Assembly (NCBI GenBank): GCA_030159075.1
Contig: BROG01000966.1
Span: 124,001-188,000, forward strand
Length of the DNA stretch: 64,000 nucleotides
Reading direction: 5' to 3'
DNA from: Atrina japonica
Taxonomy: Eukaryota > Mollusca > Bivalvia > Pterioida > Pinnidae
The position numbers and the translations under genes were made by a program. Below the pieces are notes generated by a model. The model made no database searches and was not told where the DNA came from. It saw only the letters and a list, made by a program, of their open reading frames with translations. Shown here piece by piece: positions 24,006 through 36,000 of the stretch (positions within the stretch are counted from its first letter, which is position 1; each line of letters starts with the position of its first letter).

Positions 24006-27000
24006 TCAATATTATTGACAATAATTCCATTTTAGATGCATAAAATGGCAGATATTGAAGTTTAAAATTACAATTTTTTCTTGTTATTTCCGAAGGGGGA
24101 CACCCCCTCCCGTACCCTCCCCCTTTCACTTATTTCGATACAACTGGTATGACAACGACAATGCATTCATAAAAATTGTACGCGTTTTCTACCCCAGACA
24201 AATTTCCCAATGTTGACAGGTATGCCATTATAGCAGGTTTTACTGTATTTGAAATGTAAAAAATAGTAAATAAAGATTATCTAAAACACAGATATAGATC
24301 ACCCACCTGATATGGCAAAAGACAGTTAATTTTGGGGTCCATTGGTCTAAGTTCCACGGGTAACAGCTCATCTGTATCACCATGATCCAGGTACAGACAT
24401 TCTACCTACAGAATGAAACAAAAGTGTGTGGCTACATGTAGTTCGTATTCATTTATGATCCAGGTACAAACACACTAACTACAGGATGAAACAAAAGTGT
24501 GTAGCTACATGTAGTTTGCAATTATTCATAATCCAGGTACAAAACACATTCTACAGGGTGAAACAAAAGTGTCTAGTTTGTAGTTATTTAGAATAAGGTA
24601 CAGACACTCTACCTACAGGCTGAAACAAAAATGTTTATATTTTTCAATCATTTGTGATTCAGAAACATACGTTTTAACTACAGGGTGAAATAAAATTGTC
24701 TATATTTTTTTTAATCATTTGTGATTCAGGTCAAAATGTTTCAACTGCAGGGTGAAAAAAAAAATGCCTTCATTGTTCTTAATCATTTGTGATTCAGGTA
24801 TAACGTTTCAACTACAGAGTGAAACAAAATGTCTTTATTGTTTTTAAATTACTATTTTAATGAATTACAGCAAGTCTCACCTTTTTCCCATTGATATTTA
24901 GTACTCGAACTCTATGAAACAACTCTTCTACGTAAGCGATATAGACTCCGCCTACAATTATCTCCGGATTTTTGTCGTCCGATTTGTGGAAAATATCTTT
25001 CAGCTTTGCCTCCATGTCATCCAGTTTGTCCTACGGAGAAATACACAGACCAGCATTTGTAACAGTAGAAAAGATTGCGTATAGAAATTATAGTCCAACC
25101 TATATATATTGAATCCTGATACATGTGCATTGAGATCCCAATTTATTTGCAATGATTTGCATCCCCCAAGCTAATCTATTTATTATCTTATCATAATAAC
25201 CCTGTTATTTTGAAAACCCTGTTTAATTGAAATACAAATTCACTCCCCCTTCAATTTCAATATATCCAGGTTCCATTGTAGTTGTTTAAAGAATAAATGA
25301 AATTATATCAATTATGTTAATTTTAATCACCTTGATATTGACTCCTTTTATTTTTTAACATTTGATGTCAGCAATAAAAAAAAAACACTAAATGGTGTCA
25401 CCAACAGATGTTAAAAATAATGAAAACTTTCTGATGTCAGCAAAATTAACACTGATGTCGATAATAAAGAACACTTCATGATGTCAACACTAATGAAGAC
25501 ATGATGATGTCAGTAATAATGCACCTCTAGGATGTCAGCAATAATGAATCTCTTTGATGTCAACACTAATAAACACTTTATTATGCCAGCAATAATGAAC
25601 ACTATATGATGTCAACAATAATCAACACTGATGTCAATCCTAATGAACACTTTCTGATGTCAACATTAATGGACATCATGATGTCAATGATAATGAACAC
25701 TTTCTGATGTCAGCAATAATAAACATGTTCTGATGTCAGCAATATTGAACACTTTATGATGTCAGCAATAACAAACACTTTATGATGTCAGCAAGGCCAC
25801 GGTTAAAAAACTGTTTGTTTGATGTTGCCTGTCCATGCCTTTCAGGTGTGGTCAGGTAGGTAGGCAAATTTTTTTTTTTTTTCAAGAAAAGGAAATCAAA
25901 TAAATTGAAAAAGATAGGGTTATGTTAATGCCTCATTCAAATGTACATGTACAATAGTGTTTTTAAACCAAATAAATTCTGACTGATAATGTGAAAAGGG
26001 ACTGATTTATAGTCAAACTTATATATAAAGACTGCTCAGGGGGAATTACAAAAATGGTCTTTATAGACAGGTGGTCACATGAGATATTACGAAATCCAAG
26101 GTATCAGAGATGACTTTTGTTATTCCCTGGTTAGATGTTTCATTTAGAAATTAATGTATATTGAATTTTTTTTACTAAAATGATTTTCCTAAGTCCAGGG
26201 TCTGGAAAATTGGAAATATTATTTTTTTTTTAATTCCAAATTGGGAATTTTTGCATATTCTGGAGAAAATACAAAACCATTTTTGCATTCCCAAAAATAG
26301 GCATAGGAAAATCCCTGTAACTAGCTTAGTACATGTATAACATGTAAATAATGAGAATAAGAAATAATTCAATTTTTTAAGTAATTTAAATTAATTTAAT
26401 GATTAATTGAATTAGTACATATACATCGAGGATATGGCGCATTAATAAAAACTGAGACAAATATCTAAAACATGTGCTCAAAGTCGGTGGTCTGTGTTGT
26501 TAAGTCACACATAAGTGTAGGAATATACAGAAAGATGTATATCATACGCAAGTGTAAGAATATAAGTTGTAGAACATGTAGATAGATGAATTTTATTTAA
26601 TTTTCATTTAGACATAATCCATGCTACGAGCGCCGGTTTTTTACTCTTTCATTGAGAACTTGCTAAGCAAGTGATATTCGATAATATAAGATGTAAGACA
26701 ATTACGCATTCCAGAACACGAGTAAACAATTCATCAGTCGTTCAGCGATGATATTTAAATGCTCCTGTTTGTAAAAACAACTTGTCACAAAGAGTGTCCT
26801 TTCTGAATTTTTTTCTTTTTAGTCTTTCGCCGATTAAGTAATCATCACCGGAAATTTAGGTCATTAACTGATGATCGAAAACAAAACATCAATCAGTCAG
26901 CGATGATTGTTAGTTCCTGGTTGTAAAAAACACCCTGTCATAAAGCACATCTGAGTGCCTAATTACTACCCGGGGCATTAATTGACACCTCCATGTGTGT

Positions 27001-30000
27001 TGTGACTGTCAAAACATCGTGTATTGCGCCATGTTGTTGATTAGGTCTCGAATTGTCCCGCGAGAATTATCTACGAGTTATCTCCCTTCCACGAGTAGTA
27101 AGTGTGTATGCAGTCACTATACACAAGTAGGACAACTACCGGCGGACAAAATACAGCGGTTGCCAGTCACGTAAGGCAGGTGGTCGTTATATAAGGGGTA
27201 AATACATAGTTATTCTCAAGGGGCGGTCCAAATACGGTTGTTATGGACAGGAAGTCGTTATATGAGGGGGGGGGGGGGTTCGCTAAGGCAAGTTTAACTG
27301 TATGTACATACATCACATGTATATTATCAATGTTCAAGATTTCACTGTTGAGTCACTTAATAGATGTGAAACAAGAATTTCTGTTGTAGTATATTAAATG
27401 CATATTTTGTAGGGATATTCCAGTAAAATATCTACCCAAACACAGGTCTTGTTATATTGAAGGGATCCCAACCTGGCACAGAAGAACATATTGATCGATT
27501 TGAACAGTAATAAACTCTGCCAAACCTCAATTAGGCTTAAGTGTATTTTATAAGGGTGCCTGGGTTTAAGTAGATACATTTATCTACTGGAATTTCCCTA
27601 ACCTAAATTTCTTTAAATTTAATATTTTCTTTTATGAACATCACTGTCAATTGGCATTACAAAGCGCCTGACATGAGCAGAAACTATTAATGACAAACTT
27701 GCAGGAAGCATTTTCAAATTTGTAATTTTTTTAATTCCAAAAATACTTTCAGTAATTATTGCAAAAACACAAGAATACATTTAAAAAATGTCAGACTTTA
27801 TTATTGAACTTGCAAACGAGAAGGAGACAGAAAAATCAAAATAGTAAAATACTTTCTTCGTTGCAGCTGTAACTAGTACTTCAACAGCGTTTGTGCTGTC
27901 TTTCGCCACATTCGCATTCGGGTGAATGATTTGGCGAATGAAATTCTCTTCTGGCGAAAATCATTGGCGCATGAAAATTTGGACCTAAAATGTTCTTTAA
28001 AATTTTTGAAAATGATAATTCCCTACAAAGACGCATTTCCAATCTGCCCGTATACAATTAATCCTCGAGTTTACTTCACACCTGTACATTGTTTTGATGT
28101 TACCCAGTCTGAGGCCTCCGGCACTGATGTGTATACAATAGGTAAACTGCTACTTGTCACAACCCAATTAAACATACCTGCAAATTGTCCTGTCTTTGTT
28201 ACCCTAATCAACATCCATGATGATAATTAATTCCTAATAAAAATCCTTTAATTAGATTAAAAACTTGGAAGACTTCATCACACATTTTCTTTTCACCGAA
28301 GTCATGCTTGACTGGATCACATCAACGCTTGAATTTTATGGACAGTAGACCCAAATTCAAGCGCGTAAAAGATCTTAGAAAGAAACAACTAAATTACGAT
28401 CAATGGAACTGGACCCGGGAAAAAATCCGCATTAAGTGAAGACTTTATGATGTCAGTAATGTTGAACTTCTAGGATGTCAACAAAAATAAACCTCTATGA
28501 TGTCAGCACTAATATACACTTTATTACGTCAGCAATATTTATTACATTATAATATCAGCAATAATGAACACTATATGATGTCAACAATGATCAACACTAT
28601 GATGTCGACCCTAATGAAAACTTTATGAAGTCAACATTAATGGACATCATGATGTCAGTGATAACGAATGCTATATGATGTCAACAATAATCAACGATGA
28701 TGTCGACCCTAATTAACACTTTCTGATGTCAACAATAATCAACACTGATGTCGGACCTAATGAACACTTTCTGATGTCAACAATAATCAACACTGATGTC
28801 GGCCCTAATGAACACTTTCTGATGTCAACAATAATCAACACTATGACATCAGCACAAGCAAACACTTTCTGATGTCAACAATAATAAACACTTTCTGATG
28901 TCAGCAATAACAAACACTTTCTGATGTCAGCAATAATAAACACTTTCTGATGTCAGCGATAACAAACACTTTCTGATGTCAGCAATAATGAACATGTTCT
29001 GATGTCAACAATAATGAGCACTTTATGATGTCAACAGTAATGAGCACTTTATGATGTCAGCAGTAATGAGCACTTTATGATGTCAGCAGTAATGAGCACT
29101 TTATGATGTCAACAGTAATGACATTAATCACTCACAGTAGAGATCAATCACATTTTACAGCGAGAAACATACCGAGTACTGCTCTCCAATGAGGCGAATC
29201 ATAACAGAGTTTGTGCTGGAGTTGATGAAAGACACATACACATCCCACTGATCTTCCTCTGGAAAGTCTAAAATGTCTGCAAAATAAAATAGTTTTTTCA
29301 TTGTTTCTTTTGTCGAAAAGCTCACAAGTTTTATACTGTTTCTGACCGTGTATTCTGTATTTCTCCTGGAATTGCAGGAGCTACAGGAAATCTTTATAAG
29401 ATTATATGTATTTGGACTATTAGTTGATCAGATTAAAGCCAGTAACAGAATACTCAAGATATGGAATACAGTGAAACTTGTATATAAAGACTGCCTTGGG
29501 GGCATAACAAAACCAGTCTCTATAGGGAGTTGGTCTATATATAGAGGTTGATTTGTACACAAATGGTACTATTGGAGACAGCAAAAAAACAGTCTTTATG
29601 ACAAAATGGTTTTTATACACAGGTGCTCGCTAAAGCAAATTTTACCATAGAGAGATTACACTGTACAATGCAAAAATCATTACAGTACAGTAGAACCTGC
29701 CTTGAGAGACCACTTTCACCTGTGCACTGAGATCACAATCTGAAAACCATTTGGTTAAATGTCCCATCAGATAAAATCTCTATTGAGACACCATCTGTCT
29801 TGAGAGACCACATTTCAGTGGGAGATGTGGTGCTCTCTTAATACAGGTTCCACTGTAACATGTTCTTTGATTTTTTTTTACATTTATTGTAAGTTCAAAC
29901 TAAACTGATTGTTTAACATTGCAATTTTCTGAGATTCAATAGCATACCAGGCTCTGACTCATCTATATTGAACTCTGACCCTTGAGCACCTGTGGCAGAC

Positions 30001-33000
30001 TTTGCAAAACCACTCTGCACCAACATCTGGTTAACACTGGTATTTGAGTCACCATCCAGGAAGAGCTCCAGCGAACACACCCCATCAGCTGTAAAGATAT
30101 AAATAGAGCAAAAATCACTTGTTGGCATGGATACCAATTAGAAATCCCAAACAAGATGTGTTTATCATACACAAATACCCCAAAACAAGGGCAAACTATT
30201 GCATTGACATTTTGAGGTTTGAAAAATGCCTGAAGAGGAATGCAGCGTGATTATGTGAATTTCTTATCACTTGCCAATAAACCTTTTTTTCAGTTGTTCC
30301 ATTAAACCGGAGTACTTTGTACCCAGATCACGTGACTTCAACGTAAAGTCAGGGAAGGTAACTTCTGACTGTTTAGCATTTACCCTAACAACATTAAGTG
30401 ATTGTCTTTTTTCATCTATGAGAAATTATATCCATATTCCGGCTTAACCAAAAGTGACGCGGCTGTCCTACCTTTTTCTTTGAAACTGAATACTATTAGA
30501 ATGAATAGTGACGGAGCTGAACAGGTAAAAAAATGTCTATTCTAATGCATTAACCCTGGACCCAAACGGGAAGAAAAAACCTGGTTGTTTTCTTGTAAAA
30601 TTTATGCATTTTAGTGAATACAGGCCTTCAAGTGGGTTTTGGTAAGAAAATAGGGCTTTCAATAGGGCTAAAATTCTTGAAAAATAGGGCTTTATTTTTG
30701 ACATCTTATGGGGGATTATAGGGTCAAAATCTAATTGATATCCATTGAAAATATACATACCTTGATTAAGATTAATATACAAACTCTTACCAAATTACAT
30801 TTTTGAGGCATGTACACTTAACTGAAGTTTCTTTGACTTTACTGCACCAACTGGGACACCAAGGCAGCTCTGATAGACCTTAGGACTTGAATTGGTTTTT
30901 AACTGTAAAGACACACATAAGATCTTCAAAGAGTTTTGGTATCTTGTTGTTGAAGTCAGACTTGAATGTTGTGTGTCAAAAATGATAAGAAAATAAGATA
31001 TTTAAAAAAAGCACTGGATGACTTCATTATATTTAAGACACGTACCTACATATCTGTAGACCGAGAAATGCCTGTTTTGAGAAAAAAGTGTCATTTTTCA
31101 ATTTCCGAACTCTTTTTAGGGATAATATAGGGAAATGGGCTTTTTGGGCGGGATTATAGGGTACTCCCAAAAAGATAGGGATATTATAGGAATTATAGGA
31201 AATATAGGGCCGGTTGAAGGCCTGTGAATATAATATTTACAGTCAGTACCAAAAGTCATTTTGTGTCCTCAGGGATAAATGATCTCCAAATTTATTCGGT
31301 CTCCTGGCAAAATTATTTCAAGACAATCTTGACCTACCTTTATATGACTTGGTGACAGCGACAAAGGTTTGATCACTCCCTATGACTCCAAATTTTTCTG
31401 TGGATTTTTGATCCCACTCATCACCCTGGAAACCAAAGTAAAGTCAAACAGAATTAGAAAAGAAGTGATGGTTGAATATCAGATGGGGGAATTAATTTTT
31501 CCATTTCCATTTTGTAAAAGACTTTTAATCTTTTATTTTCTGATCAAACAAATATCAAAATTTCTATTTACGAAGGTGATCAAATATCATTATTATGTTA
31601 AGAGTGTTTGCCATGGTTACCAAATATCCCAATACTGTTATACCAACTTGGTTGCCAAGGATACCAAATATCTGACATTGTTTTACTTGCCTAGTTCTCT
31701 AGGCTTCCAGAATATCATATTATTGCCAAGGTTACTTCATATGTATGATACTGCTATAACAACCTGCAGGTTGCCATGGATACAAAATATCAAAAACATT
31801 TATGCTTACCTGGACAGGTATTAATCCATGCAGACTGCAATATATTGCTTGGACAGGATAGCTGGCTATGTCCTCATTTAGCCATCGTAAAGAGCTTAGT
31901 GGACAGTGGTCAGTGTTCCCAAAGTCCACATACAAAACCTCATAATTGCCCTAAAAATAGAAATAAAAATAGAAAAAAAAAAACAGAAACAGTGTAGATA
32001 AAATAAAAAATAAGGGCAATTTTAATCCAAATAATTGAGAAAATGCATATAAAAAATTAAGAACAAATAAAAATAACCTAACCAAATCAGAATCCAATCC
32101 ACATCTCTCTCTCTCTCTTTCTCTCCCTATCTGATCTCTTCTTATATCTTACTCTTTCAATCACCTCTCTTTCTGTTTTCTTCCTCTCTGTTTGATTCAA
32201 TGATTTTTAGCCTAATGCAGTGCATGTATCGTTGCACAGTAGTCTGAAATGCCAGATGTAGTACTAACAACTGTTTTTTTTTTTTTTACAGTTGTTAGTA
32301 CTACACCAGGCATTTCAGACTCCTGTGATTGATGGGTTGAGGCTGAAGCGAAAGTATTTCTTATGCTTGAACTTACGGTTTCAGTTTCTAACTGATAATG
32401 CTCCAGTCTTTTCTTTATCAGATGCACTGGCATTTGTTTTATTTTTATTTCTGTCAAGATATTTCTTTATTTCTTTCCCCTCTGGACCAGCTTCGCTATT
32501 TGAGTCTTTGAAAAACAAATGTCGCTTCAACTATCTAAGTACTGCCATTTTGACTTTTTGTTACTGATGTAAATAAGATAGATGAGTCCTGGATGTTATT
32601 TTTCGGACTGCATCTAGATGTATCGTAACACGATAGGTGTTAATTTTGGGTTAGCTCCTAACTTAACGATGTAACATTAATAATAGATATAGTGTAGAGC
32701 AAAAATTATCAAAAGATTTTAACTTTTGATCGTTTTTTTTTAAATGCTCGTCGATCGAACGAGTGCTATTCTGAAACCACTTGCCAAATCTGATTTTCAC
32801 TCGTCACGGATGAGCAGACAAGTGGTTTTCCTGAGCCCTGTGAGTTTCATGAAAATGCTGATATTTATATACAGTGCCACTGACAACGTCTAACATAAGA
32901 AAGTGAATAAACAAACACGAAATTTTGGTATAAATGCCGTAATAGACAGAAGAAAAACGAACAATATTAACAGTATATTCATAAATTTACCACGGAAAAT

Positions 33001-36000
33001 GATTAACCACAACTAAACTGAAATGTGCATTCGGCCATATTTTCCTTCCACCAAGTATAATGAAAAGACCAACACCAAACAATGTCTTTCTCCTATTCCA
33101 ACACTTGAAAATATCAGATTCCTCCTCTTCCAACATTGTATGAACAATAGATGTTTTTTTTTTTTAAGGTAGGTATGTTGTTTTAGCAATTAAACGCTAA
33201 TTAAAATACAGGTGCAGTACAGGTAAATTTAGATATCCAGGTAAATTCAAACATTTTTTTTTTTCATTAAATTTTAGTCAAATTAAAGTATTCAGATAAA
33301 TTTTAATATTTTAATACAACAACAAACAAGTGCTATAAATAGGCATAAATATCTTATATAATTTCTATATATATTGCGAAAACTAGGTCAGGTCCAATGT
33401 GGTTGAATTAATCAGTTGCAAGTGAATAACCACCAAACTGGTTTTCTCAAGCAGTTTTCACAAAACATGCATAGGAATTTAAGAATTTTTATGGCTGCAA
33501 ATATATCTTTTTGTTATTGTATATCAATTTAAGTAGTGAAAAAAAAAGGATTTCTTTAAAAAAAAAAAATAATAAACGCAGTTAATGTCCATTAAATTAT
33601 ACAAATACGTGGTAAATTAAGTAAAACTTAAGAATTCAGTCAAATTCTAATATTTAGTATTAAGTTAACAAACTTTTTCAATTCCATGGTAAATTTATTA
33701 AAACTTTGGTATTTAAGTAAATTAAAATAATTAGTAAAATTTAGGTATTCAGTGTTTATATATTTTTTTCTCTCTTGCACATCTTAATCTTTTTTTTAAT
33801 TTCGTATCACAATTACATGTATAGTTCATCATAAAAAGGGATCTCACCAAACCCGATCGATGTAACTGTATTTTTACTAAAAATTATTCATCTGAATACA
33901 AAATTTAAAAATAACGTCCATGAATTTTATTTGCATTTTAATTCTATGATTCAATTTATTTAGAAGTTTTTAAATTGAAATTATTTAATTGAAAGATAGA
34001 TATGCATAAAATTGACAAATTTATAAATTAATGTCAGTGTGGTGTAAAGTCTGTGTCATCAACAGTACAAAAATACTCTTTTACCCTCACCTAATCTACA
34101 AATATATTTTAATCTAATCTACATATGTATTTTAATCATATAGACATTAATTGAAGAGTAATGATTTTTTAAAAGGAATCTTATCAGTAAAATCAGTAAT
34201 TTTTAATACTTTATATTGATTCATATTATACATTCATTATATTCAATGCAATATTTCCAGTAAAGGAATAGATAACATTGACTTTTATAACAATAATTTT
34301 CAGTTGCAATCATAAACGTCGAAACTCTTATATTGTTTTTTTTGGTGGTGGAGATGGAGTCGCTTTAAACATTGCTCTATGGTCAAATTTTCATCTATGG
34401 AGATCCCTGATGTAAGCCTTCTTACCCCATCTGGTGAGATGCCAATTATTTCTGCACGACTCCAAGATCCGCTAAAAATAGCCGCCACATACATTCCTTC
34501 TGAGAGGTCTTCCTTGTGTGGTATTGGTTTCTGCAGATAGTAAAATAGTTGTAAAATGCTTGAGGTACATACATGCAAGATCATTTTATAAAGAAATTTT
34601 TTTTCAGGGGAGGCAATCCATAGCTGCTTTAACTATACACAGTTCTATTATCCACTGCTGCTCTGTACCTTGCACTCAAGGGACAGATAAAGACAAAACA
34701 GTCAGAATGGAAAGTCTACTCCTGACGTCATAAATGGAATTCAATACAAATTAGGCTCAACCATGAAAATTTCAATATGTGAAAAAAAAAAAATGAACTG
34801 ACTAAGAAACCTTTAACAATTGACAAAGATTGGACTCATCTTTGAAACCTTAACATGCTTGAAACATGTGACAATACTTGGACTCATCCTTGAAACCTTA
34901 AACATGTGACAAATCTTGGGACTCATCCTGATAAAAACCTTAAAAATGTGACAATACTTAGAACTCATCATTGAAACCTTAAACATGTGACAATATTTAG
35001 GACTCATCTTTGATACCTTAAAAATGTGACAATTCTTGGACTCAATCCTGACACTTTAAACATGTGACAATACTTAGGACTCATCCTTGAAACCTTAAAA
35101 ATGTGACAATTCTTGGACTCAATCCTGAAACCTTAAACATGTGACAATACTTGGACTCATCCTTGAAACCTTAAACACGTGACAATACATCTTTAATGAC
35201 GAGACTTGAAATGTTTACAGATTTTTGTGTTAAAACAAACAAAAGGACCTTTTCATTTGCAAACATTCATCTATCCATGGAAAAAATTCCCTTCAAGTTT
35301 GGTTAAATTTGGTCCACTGGTTCTTGAGAAGTTGAAAATGTCTTAAATTTGACAAAAATCTTATATTTTCTGTTTACTTAGGTACCTGACCTTTGAAGTA
35401 GAAATTTTGTATAAATGATTCTTAAAAAAATTCTTAAAAACTTTCTCATAAATCTTTCTATATGCAAAGTCAACCAGTTTTGAGTAATGCATGAAGCCAT
35501 TTGTATAAAACTGTACCCTATGTTACTCAAGTGCTCTCTGGAGGACCGTTTATCGAGATATTTCGTTTTCATTTGCAAACTTTGTAGATATTGACTTTAC
35601 AATCATGCATACAAAATTTGAAAGTCATCTCAACATTGGTTCATGAGAAGATTTTTTAAAGATGTATCAAGTTTTTGTCCCTTTATGGGATCCCTATGTG
35701 TGCTGCTAGCCCGTTTTAATTTATGTAGCTTCCCATGGGGATGTTACACGCTAAGTTTGATTAAATCTTGCCCACTGGTTCATGGGAAGAAGTCATAAAC
35801 ATCTATAATTAGATTAAAAACTTATATTTTCAGTTTATGTTGGTGCCTGTGACCTTTGACCTAAAAATTTTGTCAACATGATAGAGAATTCCTAACAACT
35901 TCCTCATATATCTTTGTATGCAAAAAGTCAATCAGGTTTGAGTTATTCAGCCATTTGTATAAAACTGTACCCGATGTTACTAAAGCGCCCCCTTATGGCT

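Larger units (their letters stand above)
22364..24247. mobile_element. pogo/Tigger-type MITE split by a 1.69-kb transposon
   Basis: The left part (22364-22530: 'gaaacctgtacatagggg', 'tataaacaggttatcc') and right part (24231-24247: TAGCAGGTTTTACTGTA) together match the uninterrupted MITE at 15537-15718 in reverse orientation. Confidence 0.75.

Noticed and set aside
23878..24129. Minus frame with a long Ile-Tyr run
   Set aside because: It is the (TA)n microsatellite translated.
31369..31824. 151-codon + strand frame
   Set aside because: It overlaps two well-supported minus-strand Tudor exons and the intron between them; no motif.
32212..32457. 81-codon minus frame as an extra TDRD7 exon
   Set aside because: Exons 6 and 7 already join in phase inside the Tudor barrel, and half of the frame is the hairpin repeat.
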